Source: DATKKX01 sp035542775 (GTDB lineage Bacteria; Planctomycetota; Phycisphaerae; UBA1845; UTPLA1). Taken from it: 6,302 bases of DNA. The stretch spans positions 1-6,302 of the forward strand of contig DATKKX010000052.1 of the NCBI GenBank assembly GCA_035542775.1. The letters are read 5' to 3'. Made by a program: the position numbers and the translations under genes. Of this stretch, positions 1 through 5,839 are shown in pieces (positions within the stretch are counted from its first letter, which is position 1; each line of letters begins with the position of its first letter). Under the pieces are notes generated by a model. It searched no databases. It saw nothing but the letters and a program-made list of their open reading frames with translations, and was not told the origin of the DNA.

Positions 1-1510
1 GATCGAGTTCCAGGGCCTTTTCATTGAGTTCGCGGGCTTGCCCGGTCTGGCCGGCTTCCTCCGCGTTCTGCGCCAACAGCGCGTACATCTCTGATGCGTA
101 GTTGACTTTCTCTTCGCAGGCGGGTTTCGACAGATTCGAGATAATGCCCACCGCCGCTGCGACGCAACAAGCCGTTGCCAAAGCTCGCCATTGCCGCCCT
201 CGAAGCATGTCGATGATGCTCATGCATCCGGCCGCGGCCAGAATCGACATCGCCGGAACGACCGGAACGCGGTATCGATCGGCCACAAACACGACGACAA
301 TGCCCAGCAGATACAGAACCACGAAAAGGACCAGGGGAAGCGGGATCCGGCGCCATCCCCACACCAGGCCCCAGACCGCCAGCGGAAATAAAACGCCCCA
401 CGGAAAGCCGAATCGTCCGGCTTTCCACACCAACAGCCCCAGCAGCCGCGACCATTCGCGAAAAAGATAAATGTCTACGTTCCTGGGAATCTCCCGGCCG
501 TTCGCCATCTGCAAGGCCTTGTGCCCCAGGCCGCTGGCGAAAGAAAACGGCTCCGCTTTGGCGTATTGCCATGCTTTCCCATAGAAGAACTGCGATGCTT
601 CCTGTCTGGTCTTGCAGCCGTGGCGCTCGGGCAGCAGCGTCAACTCTTCCCACTCAAAGCCCGGCCGGATGGTCAGCGTCTTGCAGGTATCCTCGTTGTT
701 GCCGAGGTAGACGTTCAGCCCCCCGGACGTGGGAAGCACGCCGAAATGTCCAGCCGCGCGATAACACTCCGACGCGGCCGGAGCCAGCACCAGCAGGAGC
801 CCCACCATCACCCTGGCGAGTCGACCGATGGTCTCCGTCCAGGTCCTGCGGTCGCGGATGAAGACCGCGGCCAGCCAGATCAGGGCCGTGAGCATAACCG
901 GCAAGAACGTCGGGCGTGTGAGAATGCCGAGCCCTCCGCATATACCCAGAACGACGCACCAGGCCCCGGAACCTTTCGCGGCCGTCTGCAGCAGGAGAAT
1001 CAGAAGGGCCACCGACCAGAACGCCGCCCATCCCGCTGTGTCGATCTCGCCCTCGTAGAAGATCAACGGGCCGTAGAAGGCGACAATCGCACCGGCCAGC
1101 AGCCCGATCCGTCGGTCGAAGATTCGACACCCCAGTCGATATGTCAGCACGCAGGTGATCGCCCCCAGCACGATCTGCAGGATCTTCGCGACCAGAATGG
1201 ATGGGCCGGTCAGCTTGAACAGCACGCCCAGCCAGAACGGATAGAAGGTCGGCTGCCAGAAGAAATTCGTGTCGATGACGCCGTTCTGCGCCAAGCCTAC
1301 GGCACGGAGGTAATAATCCCGTGAATCCAGGGTCAGCGAATAAAACGTCGGATTGGCCGAACTCTCGTGCAGATAAACCGCCCGAACGGCCAGCGCCGCG
1401 GCGAAGATCGCCACGCAAGTCGCGACTTCCTGCCGCGTCCAGGGGCGCCCGGCCCTTGCCTGTGGCTCCTCACCGGGTGCCGGGATGGTCAACTCCTCAG
1501 TGTCTGACAT
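1..1510 (-). CDS. Polytopic membrane glycosyltransferase, ArnT/PMT_2 (GT39-like), with TPR-like C-terminal tail; 3' end beyond window
   Basis: The frame is open from ATG at 1510 to the left edge, giving 503 residues without a stop. A short hydrophilic N-terminus (1-28) leads to a first membrane helix near 30-47. A loop follows with LDSRDYYLRA at about 61-70, where GT-C enzymes of this type keep their catalytic Asp. Next come PTFYPFWLGVLFKLTG (87-102) and the TYRLGCRIFDRRIGLLAG block (123-140), which is typical of PMT_2 proteins. More hydrophobic helices lie at about 165-175, 184-217, 235-248, 370-385, 390-410 and 417-458, with DRYRVPVVP at 411-419. Residues 468-503 look like a TPR helix pair. 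The family moves sugars from polyprenyl-phosphate carriers to lipid, protein or glycan acceptors outside the membrane; donor and acceptor cannot be told here. The start is uncertain: an in-frame ATG at 1585 would add 25 residues, and neither site has a strong ribosome binding site. I prefer 1510 because MSDTEE is a typical N-terminus. Confidence 0.85.
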   Translation of the reverse strand, partial: MSDTEELTIPAPGEEPQARAGRPWTRQEVATCVAIFAAALAVRAVYLHESSANPTFYSLTLDSRDYYLRAVGLAQNGVIDTNFFWQPTFYPFWLGVLFKLTGPSILVAKILQIVLGAITCVLTYRLGCRIFDRRIGLLAGAIVAFYGPLIFYEGEIDTAGWAAFWSVALLILLLQTAAKGSGAWCVVLGICGGLGILTRPTFLPVMLTALIWLAAVFIRDRRTWTETIGRLARVMVGLLLVLAPAASECYRAAGHFGVLPTSGGLNVYLGNNEDTCKTLTIRPGFEWEELTLLPERHGCKTRQEASQFFYGKAWQYAKAEPFSFASGLGHKALQMANGREIPRNVDIYLFREWSRLLGLLVWKAGRFGFPWGVLFPLAVWGLVWGWRRIPLPLVLFVVLYLLGIVVVFVADRYRVPVVPAMSILAAAGCMSIIDMLRGRQWRALATACCVAAAVGIISNLSKPACEEKVNYASEMYALLAQNAEEAGQTGQARELNEKALELD

Positions 1511-1648
1511 ATCCTGACCAGAGTCGGTAGAGCACCTGCCGGTACGCGCTCGCCCCGATGACGGCGCTCGGAGCACGGGGACCATTACGATTCCGTCGCG
1601 TTACTCTCCTCCTATGCCGCGACGGCCGACGTGACGGCCTCCGGCGGA

Positions 1649-1675
1649 AGGATACCAGACTTGGTCAGGGCGCAA
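1649..1675 (-). promoter_or_regulatory. Weak candidate promoter for the membrane glycosyltransferase
   Basis: On the minus strand TTGCGC (1675-1670) is followed after 15 bases by TATCCT (1654-1649). Each box is an imperfect sigma70 match and the spacing is short. The spacer holds an imperfect dyad, CCTGAC-CAA-GTCTGG (1669-1655), with one mismatch, which could be an operator. A start of transcription near 1642 would leave a leader carrying AGGAGG (1613-1608), but no start codon lies at a suitable distance behind it. The glycosyltransferase could instead be read through from the small gene upstream. Confidence 0.22.
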
Positions 1676-1717
1676 AACCTCGCCACCATCGATCGCCGAT
1701 CCCCATGACAGATCCGA

Positions 1718-1734
1718 GTCACGACGCTCGTGAC
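1718..1734 (-). terminator. Perfect 7-bp hairpin just after the small membrane-protein gene
   Basis: GTCACGA and TCGTGAC form a perfect 7-bp stem around a 3-base loop, beginning seven bases past the stop codon of the gene at 1741-2109. No T-run follows on the minus strand, so it is not a textbook intrinsic terminator. It could be a transcript 3'-end stabiliser, an attenuator before the glycosyltransferase, or a protein-binding dyad. The position is suggestive; the function is inferred. Confidence 0.3.
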
Positions 1735-1740
1735 GGCACT

Positions 1741-2109
1741 CTATCGGCCCGGCGTCTCCGGCTCCTCTTGTGTGGTGCTGGCGGCCTTCGGCGGTTCTCC
1801 GGGCGGCTCGGCCTTGCCTTGGTCCGAATGTCGCTCCAACCGCACGGGCACCTCCTGCCATTCCCACCGTCTGGAATCCCTGGTGAGCAGGCTGGCCCTC
1901 GGCTCACCCCGCTTCGCCAGGATCTCGATCCTCCCGGTATCTACCTCCACCCGTACAATGGTCTGCTCAACGCCCACGTACTGATAGACCGTGGCCGCAC
2001 GCTCACTCCTGGTCTGGGCTCGCAAGGCCTCGACGCCCCAACACAAGAACGCCTGCACCGCGAGCCAGGCCCCGCCCATCACGACGATCCAACGTCCGGC
2101 TTTTGACAT
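1741..2109 (-). CDS. Small membrane-anchored or exported protein of unknown function (122 aa)
   Basis: I do not recognise this family. The ATG at 2109 has a strong ribosome binding site, AAGGAG at 2121-2116, six bases away. The product starts MSKAGR, then has one hydrophobic segment at about 7-26 (WIVVMGGAWLAVQAFLCWGV) that could be an uncleaved anchor or a signal peptide. The SKAGR positive charges before it put the N-terminus inside and the rest outside. Residues 40-92 look like a small beta-rich domain (VYQYVGVEQTIVRVEVDTGR, then LLTRDSRRWEWQEVPVRLER). The tail, 93-122, is hydrophilic and rich in Pro, Glu and Thr and is probably disordered. It is divergent from the HEAT-repeat gene and lies upstream of the glycosyltransferase on the same strand, about 230 bp away, so an operon is possible but not shown. 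This frame continues open and antisense through 3663, but the ribosome binding site and the change of composition place the real start at 2109. Confidence 0.75.
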   Translation of the reverse strand: MSKAGRWIVVMGGAWLAVQAFLCWGVEALRAQTRSERAATVYQYVGVEQTIVRVEVDTGRIEILAKRGEPRASLLTRDSRRWEWQEVPVRLERHSDQGKAEPPGEPPKAASTTQEEPETPGR

Positions 2110-2352
2110 GGCCTTCTCCTTGTAAGTGATTGTACCGATAACCGTCCCCGCCGGTTTCGCTCTGACGGCGGGAAGCGCCTCCGCCTGCTGGGAACCCAGG
2201 GTGCGGACCGTCCCGGACTCATCATCGGGGCCCGTCTCAGAATGTTTTTTGACGACCTTCTTCGTGGTGAGCGCGCGCGCTATCGGCCTACTTTCTAACC
2301 CCCGCCCGCCAACGGGCCGATGTGCCGAACACCGAAATTGTGAGGTCGGCCT
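2110..2352. promoter_or_regulatory. Divergent intergenic region between the small membrane protein and the HEAT-repeat gene
   Basis: This 243-bp spacer must hold the start signals for both neighbours. On the minus side TACAAT (2134-2129) is a possible -10 box, five bases from its consensus in all six positions but one, yet there is no good -35. On the plus side TTGACG (2249-2254) lacks a -10 at proper distance. Dyads seen are CCCGCCG/CGGCGGG (2147-2153 and 2166-2172, 12-base loop), the palindrome CTGGGAACCCAG (2188-2199), and GCGCGCGCGC (2271-2280). These could be operators or leader hairpins. I see no gene in it. Confidence 0.4.
2342..2346 (+). promoter_or_regulatory. Ribosome binding site deciding the GTG start of the HEAT-repeat gene
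   Basis: GAGGT lies six bases before the GTG at 2353, good spacing for a Shine-Dalgarno site. It supports the GTG rather than a later ATG, such as the codon for Met10 at 2380, as the start. Confidence 0.6.
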
Positions 2353-4335
2353 GTGACGAAGCGACCGAGAATCTTCGATATGCTGCTTCGCAGCAACGAC
2401 ATTGCCGCCGACCAGGCCCTGGTCGCCGGCATACCGGAGATCGCGCCCGAGTTGCAGGCCGAGGCGGTCAACATCCTGGTTTCCCGTAACCACGAGTTCG
2501 GCCTGGAAGCCCTGCCGGTCCTCTACGGCCACCTGGCGGAGGAAGCCAAGGCCATCGTCGTCGCCAACACCGCGCGGCTCTTCGGCGCCTTGCGCACCAC
2601 CGTCCGCAGCAACGACATCAAGACCCGCCTCAACACCGTGGACATCATCCGCCGCAGCGGAAACCTCCGCCTCGCCTATCTGGTCTCCCACGCCGTCCAC
2701 GACGGCAACCCGCAGGTGCGCGGCGACGCCGCCGTCACCCTTCACGAGCTGGCCAACAGGCATTACGGCAACTACATGGAGACCACCTCGCTGCTGCGAG
2801 ACGCCGCCGAGCCCGAGGCCGGCATCACCCAGGCCATCGTCGGCACGCTGAAGCTCCTGCGCGAGGAGCGGCAGTGCCTGATCGCCGCTCTGGCCGACGC
2901 GGTCAACTGCTACGAGAGCCACTTTCGCGCCGAGATCCTCGAAGCGGCCATGTACTTTGCCGACGAGCTGGAGGACAAGCTCTTTCAGCACGCCACCGTC
3001 AAACGCGGCAAGCTGGCCCACGCCATGCTCGACATCTTCGCCAATTCGCCCTCGCCGCAGCTCGCCCCGTTCGTGTACGTCGCCCTCTGTTACCCTGAGT
3101 TTCGCCGGCGGATCGTCTCCACCTTCGCGACCAGCCGCGATCCTGAGTTCTTCGCCCACATCATCCGCTATCATTGGCTGGCGCGCGACCCGAGCATCAG
3201 GAAGAACCTGCTGTCCGTGCGCTCGATCCCCTGGCTCGAGGACGGGATGGAGCCGGCCTTCGCCCTGCCGCCCGACGCCGCGGCGTTGGCGCCGACCTGG
3301 CTGCTCTCCCTGGGCATACCTTCCGGTCAGAAGGTCGCGGTGATCCTCAACTTCCTCCTGATCGACAACCTCGCCGCCAACCGCGCCGCCGTCTGGGCCC
3401 TGGTCAGGATCGATACCCCTGCCGCCACGCTCGCTCTGCAAAGCGCCCTCGATCACGAGGATTCCGGCATCCGGAAGGTGGCCGAACGCGAGATCGCCTT
3501 CCGCTCCCGCCGCGATAACCTGGTCGTCCGCCGCCCGCGCAAGGATCGGCCGGAGGAATGGAGCAACATGTTTGATCGAGCCGGACTCTCCGAGGAGTTC
3601 GACGATCTCTGGCACCATTTCGAGCGGCTCAACCCCGTCCAGGCCAAGACCGCCGGCCGCCACGCCACTACCTACGTTCCAGGCTTCGTCACCCAGCTCC
3701 AGGTCAAGCTCCGCTCGGCCCAGACCGCCGACCGTCTACGGGCCCTGCGTCTGTTGTCCCTCATCAACCTGACGGAGCAATTCAAGAACGATGTGTTCAA
3801 CGTCGCCAACGATCGGTCGCCGGAAGTGCGTGCCATGGCCATGACCATCCTCGGCCAGCTCGGCGACGTCACCAGCCGAAGAATCCTCGAGCGCGGTCTC
3901 AACGATGCTGACCCCGCCGTGCAGGCCGCCGTGATCGACGCCCTCGACGAAATGAACGCGCCCCGCCGCGTCGAGCTGCTTCTGCCCAAGACCGAGAGCG
4001 AGCACGCCGACGTGCGCAGTGCCGCGGTCCGAGCGTTGTTGAAGCTCCGCGTAGCCCCCGCCGCCGTCGCCCTCATGGCCATGCTCCGCGATACCCGCTC
4101 GGACCATCGCTGCGCGGCACTGTGGATCATCGACCAACTGCGGCTTGATTACCTGGTCCCGCGCGTGCTGGAGATCGCGGGATCCGACAAGGATGCCCGC
4201 ATCGCCCGCATTGCCGAGCATGTCGCCCGGCGGCTCAAACGGACGGGCAATCCGCCGCGCCCGGCCGCGGCCCCCTCGCCCGGCGCCGCCAGACCCTTGA
4301 TCCAGCCGTCTTCCGTGGAGGCCTCACCGTCGTGA
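2353..4335 (+). CDS. Large cytoplasmic HEAT-repeat protein (660 aa)
   Basis: The product is almost wholly alpha-helical, with no signal peptide or membrane segment, so it should be cytosolic. HEAT-like helix pairs are clearest at 455-630: NDRSPEVRAMAMTILGQLGD (486-505), NDADPAVQAAVIDALDEMNA (517-536), SEHADVRSAAVRALLKL (549-565) and then DTRSDHRCAALWIIDQLRLD (580-599). Weaker ones lie at 88-135 (HDGNPQVRGDAAVTLHELAN) and 340-385 (DHEDSGIRKVAERE). The stretch 180-335 is helical but less regular. A Pro/Ala-rich linker (634-660) ends the protein. HEAT solenoids bind other proteins and usually have no catalysis. The GTG start has a GAGGT site. The stop overlaps the next gene's start (GTGA at 4332-4335), so the two are translationally coupled and the likely partner is that membrane protein. 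The exact role is unknown; I would not name a specific pathway. Confidence 0.88.
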   Translation: MTKRPRIFDMLLRSNDIAADQALVAGIPEIAPELQAEAVNILVSRNHEFGLEALPVLYGHLAEEAKAIVVANTARLFGALRTTVRSNDIKTRLNTVDIIRRSGNLRLAYLVSHAVHDGNPQVRGDAAVTLHELANRHYGNYMETTSLLRDAAEPEAGITQAIVGTLKLLREERQCLIAALADAVNCYESHFRAEILEAAMYFADELEDKLFQHATVKRGKLAHAMLDIFANSPSPQLAPFVYVALCYPEFRRRIVSTFATSRDPEFFAHIIRYHWLARDPSIRKNLLSVRSIPWLEDGMEPAFALPPDAAALAPTWLLSLGIPSGQKVAVILNFLLIDNLAANRAAVWALVRIDTPAATLALQSALDHEDSGIRKVAEREIAFRSRRDNLVVRRPRKDRPEEWSNMFDRAGLSEEFDDLWHHFERLNPVQAKTAGRHATTYVPGFVTQLQVKLRSAQTADRLRALRLLSLINLTEQFKNDVFNVANDRSPEVRAMAMTILGQLGDVTSRRILERGLNDADPAVQAAVIDALDEMNAPRRVELLLPKTESEHADVRSAAVRALLKLRVAPAAVALMAMLRDTRSDHRCAALWIIDQLRLDYLVPRVLEIAGSDKDARIARIAEHVARRLKRTGNPPRPAAAPSPGAARPLIQPSSVEASPS

Positions 4336-4784
4336 CCCCGTCAGCTCTCATCCTCGCTCAAGCCGCGCCGCGCAAGGGTCTCCAGAGCCTGTTCGAGAAC
4401 CTGCAGAGCGCCATGCATCCCAACCAGGTGGGTCCGCCCGCCGTCATGCTCGTTCTCGGCTTCGTCGCCGGCATTATCGCGCTGCTCTTGGTCCTCGCCA
4501 TCATCAAGTCGCGCAGGCAGACCCAGGACAGCGTGTCACGGACCAGCCGGCCCATGCGGTTGTTCAGCAAGGCCCTCAAGAATATGGGGATCAGCTTCCC
4601 CGACCGCGTCCTGATGCGGATCGTCGCTCGACGGGCACGCGTGGCCCAGCCCGCGATCATGCTCTTCAGCCCGGATTTGTTGGAACGTTACTCCGCTGTT
4701 TGGATCGACTCTCTCGGCTTCCGCCCCCTCCGCGCCCGAATCCGTGCCCGGTTGAAGGCCGTGGCGGCGAAGGCCTTCGAGTGA
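4332..4784 (+). CDS. Single-pass membrane protein with cytoplasmic helical domain (150 aa), coupled to the HEAT-repeat gene
   Basis: The GTG start overlaps the TGA of the HEAT-repeat gene by four bases, and GTGGAGG about ten bases upstream can serve as ribosome binding site. Residues 1-34 are polar. One strong membrane helix spans about 36-58 (AVMLVLGFVAGIIALLLVLA, then IIK). It is followed by SRR and many basic residues, so the C-terminus should be cytoplasmic. The block 75-120 (LFSKALKNMGISFP, then DRVLMRIVARRARV, then QPAIMLFSPDLLERY) resembles, from memory, the helical segment found between the membrane helix and the PilZ domain in some membrane PilZ (cyclic-di-GMP) proteins. No PilZ RxxxR or DxSxxG motif is present and the protein ends after a basic helix. 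It may be a PilZ-less relative or just a convergent helical domain. The function is unknown; a membrane dock for the HEAT protein is the simplest inference. Confidence 0.8.
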   Translation: MTPSALILAQAAPRKGLQSLFENLQSAMHPNQVGPPAVMLVLGFVAGIIALLLVLAIIKSRRQTQDSVSRTSRPMRLFSKALKNMGISFPDRVLMRIVARRARVAQPAIMLFSPDLLERYSAVWIDSLGFRPLRARIRARLKAVAAKAFE

Positions 4785-4786
4785 GC

Positions 4787-4798
4787 CGCGCCGGCGCG
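4787..4798. repeat. GC palindrome right after the membrane-protein stop
   Basis: CGCGCCGGCGCG is a perfect 12-bp palindrome starting three bases past the TGA at 4782-4784, inside a very GC-rich stretch. As RNA it could fold as a 4-bp stem with a 4-base loop. It has no T-run, so evidence that it terminates the HEAT operon is weak. The rest of the gap to 5050 holds the promoter below and nothing else I can support. Confidence 0.3.
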
Positions 4799-4942
4799 CC
4801 GCGCACCCGGCCGCGGACGAGGAAAGGCGTCGATTCCTCCCCTGCCGATCGATACGTTGACAACCTGAGCGTCCCACCTTTCCGGCATCCACCCTACCCG
4901 GAGAAACCACCAACCACGCCGTCGACGATTGATCAAGAAACC

Positions 4943-4972
4943 TTGACCCCGCTTCGGTCCGGGCCATATGAT
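4943..4972 (+). promoter_or_regulatory. Sigma70-type promoter of the lipoprotein gene
   Basis: TTGACC (4943-4948) and TATGAT (4967-4972) each match the consensus at five of six positions and are separated by 18 bases. Transcription would start near 4979, leaving a leader of about 70 bases before the GTG at 5051. This makes the lipoprotein an independent unit, not the third gene of the HEAT operon. Confidence 0.6.
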
Positions 4973-5036
4973 GCTCCTCGCCTCGTGGCCTGTTCGACAT
5001 GGACGCCGGATGGGCGGTTCGGGGAATTCCTTTCGC

Positions 5037-5043
5037 GGAGGGA
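5037..5043 (+). promoter_or_regulatory. Ribosome binding site deciding the GTG start of the lipoprotein gene
   Basis: GGAGGGA ends seven bases before the GTG at 5051. The frame is open much further upstream (to an ATG at 4700, overlapping the previous gene), but this site together with the signal peptide right behind the GTG and the promoter at 4943-4972 fixes the start here. Confidence 0.7.
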
Positions 5044-5050
5044 CCCTCAC

Positions 5051-5683
5051 GTGCTAGCGCGAACCGTAACCGCAATCGTGATCGTCGCTTTGCTCGCCGG
5101 CGCCAGCTGCTACGACCCGCACTTTCCCACTACGCTGACGCTGTTGCTCGACAGCGCCACCCAGCTCTCCGTCGAAGCCCCTATCCATTCCGGGGTGTCC
5201 TCGCTGGCCAACTCGACCTGGGCGGTTTACACCGAGGATCCCGATGCGCCGGTTGAGCGGGGCAATGACGGCCTGCCGCCCGGACCGGGCCGGCCCGAGC
5301 TGGTGGTGCGCGTCCAGTTCGGCCCCAGCGGCGAGATTGTCTGCATGTACGACAACCGCTTCGAGAGAGACACCATACCGGAAACCATCCAGCCGGACGG
5401 GCAGTTGCACCCCAGCGAGCTGATCGGCGCATCTTACGTCGGCGCGCCCTACGGAGGGCAAATAGACGACGCCGCGGCCGCCGCCGGCCTGGCCCGGTTG
5501 GTCGCCGGACCGATCGAGCTGGCCTCGGCCACCATATACATCCGCGGCACGCTTGCCGACGACCGCTGGAATGGCGTGCTTGGCTATCAGCTCACCATTC
5601 CACCGGGGGCTGGCGCCTTTGACCCCACCTATGACGCGGGGCAATGGTCCTACGAGTATGCGATGTACGCCGTGCGCGAGTAG
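5051..5683 (+). CDS. Putative secreted lipoprotein of unknown function (210 aa)
   Basis: The product starts MLARTVTAIVIVALLAGASC: one Arg, a hydrophobic core and a Cys at 20. GASC is a near-lipobox, with Gly instead of the usual Leu at -3. Lipid attachment is therefore likely but not certain; cleavage by signal peptidase I is the alternative. No Asp follows the Cys. The mature part has mixed beta character: a short strand region 27-60, NSTWAVYTEDPD (54-65), a Gly/Pro loop (71-82), ELVVRVQFGPSGEIVCMYDN (83-102), an Ala-rich stretch (140-160), and TIYIRGTLADDRWNGVLGYQ (161-180). The STW, FGPSGEI and RGTL/W/GY pattern is reminiscent of small beta-barrel, lipocalin-like proteins, but I cannot assign a family. 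It has its own promoter and converges with the PTPS gene. A second Cys at 98 is left without a partner if Cys20 is lipidated. Confidence 0.78.
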   Translation: MLARTVTAIVIVALLAGASCYDPHFPTTLTLLLDSATQLSVEAPIHSGVSSLANSTWAVYTEDPDAPVERGNDGLPPGPGRPELVVRVQFGPSGEIVCMYDNRFERDTIPETIQPDGQLHPSELIGASYVGAPYGGQIDDAAAAAGLARLVAGPIELASATIYIRGTLADDRWNGVLGYQLTIPPGAGAFDPTYDAGQWSYEYAMYAVRE

Positions 5684-5695
5684 TCGTCGGACCAA

Positions 5696-5736
5696 CACGC
5701 AACGCGGAAATCCGCCCCCGAACCTGGAGTTGCGTG
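5696..5736. terminator. Nested inverted repeat in the convergent spacer, candidate bidirectional terminator
   Basis: CACGCAAC (5696-5703) and GTTGCGTG (5729-5736) form a perfect 8-bp stem. Just inside it, GCGGAAATCCGC (5704-5715) is a second perfect dyad (GCGGA/TCCGC). The element begins 12 bases past the lipoprotein stop, between two converging genes, as expected of a shared transcription end. There is no T-run on either strand, so intrinsic termination is not proven; a Rho-assisted end or a stabilising structure fits as well. The rest of the 5684-5821 spacer holds no gene. Confidence 0.4.
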
Positions 5737-5803
5737 AGGTGCAAGTGCGCCCCCGGCCCTCGCCCCTCGCAGCCGCCGCGCAGAGCATCGCTCCCACTCT
5801 TCA

Positions 5804-5839
5804 TTTCGATGTTTCTGCGTTTCAGCTTTTCGGCGTTTC
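5804..5839. repeat. 8-bp-periodic TTTC (GAAA on minus) repeat across the PTPS stop codon
   Basis: TTTC occurs at 5804, 5812, 5820, 5828 and 5836, exactly eight bases apart, with four variable bases between. On the minus strand this reads GAAA plus four bases. The array covers the last codons of the PTPS gene (its stop is 5824-5822) and about 18 bases beyond. It is a degenerate microsatellite-like array; its function is unknown. Confidence 0.6.

Noticed and set aside
521..1418. Open frames on both strands overlapping the glycosyltransferase (plus 521-1324, minus 654-1418)
   Set aside because: They are Arg/Gly/Pro-rich with no recognisable domain, while the remaining minus frame encodes a clear PMT_2-like membrane protein through the same bases.
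1558..2106. Plus-strand open frame of 182 codons opposite the small membrane-protein gene
   Set aside because: There is no ribosome binding site or domain, and the minus-strand gene has better start signals and a membrane segment.
2271..2280. GCGCGCGCGC alternating tract as a Z-DNA or regulatory element
   Set aside because: Ten bases of alternating GC are expected by chance in such GC-rich DNA, and nothing around it supports a role.
2110..3663. Long open frame on the minus strand, antisense to the HEAT-repeat gene and joined in frame to the small membrane-protein gene (640 codons in total)
   Set aside because: It is the antisense shadow of a high-GC gene: low-complexity Gly/Val/Asp/Glu-rich sequence with no domain, and no ribosome binding site at its far start. 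The real gene begins at 2109 behind AAGGAG.
4857..4862. Perfect TTGACA in the gap before the lipoprotein gene
   Set aside because: No -10-like hexamer lies 16-18 bases downstream; the TTGACC/TATGAT pair further on is the better promoter.
5054..5797. Minus-strand open frame of 247 codons opposite the lipoprotein gene
   Set aside because: The composition is low-complexity Gly/Arg/Val. The plus strand has the promoter, ribosome binding site and signal peptide.
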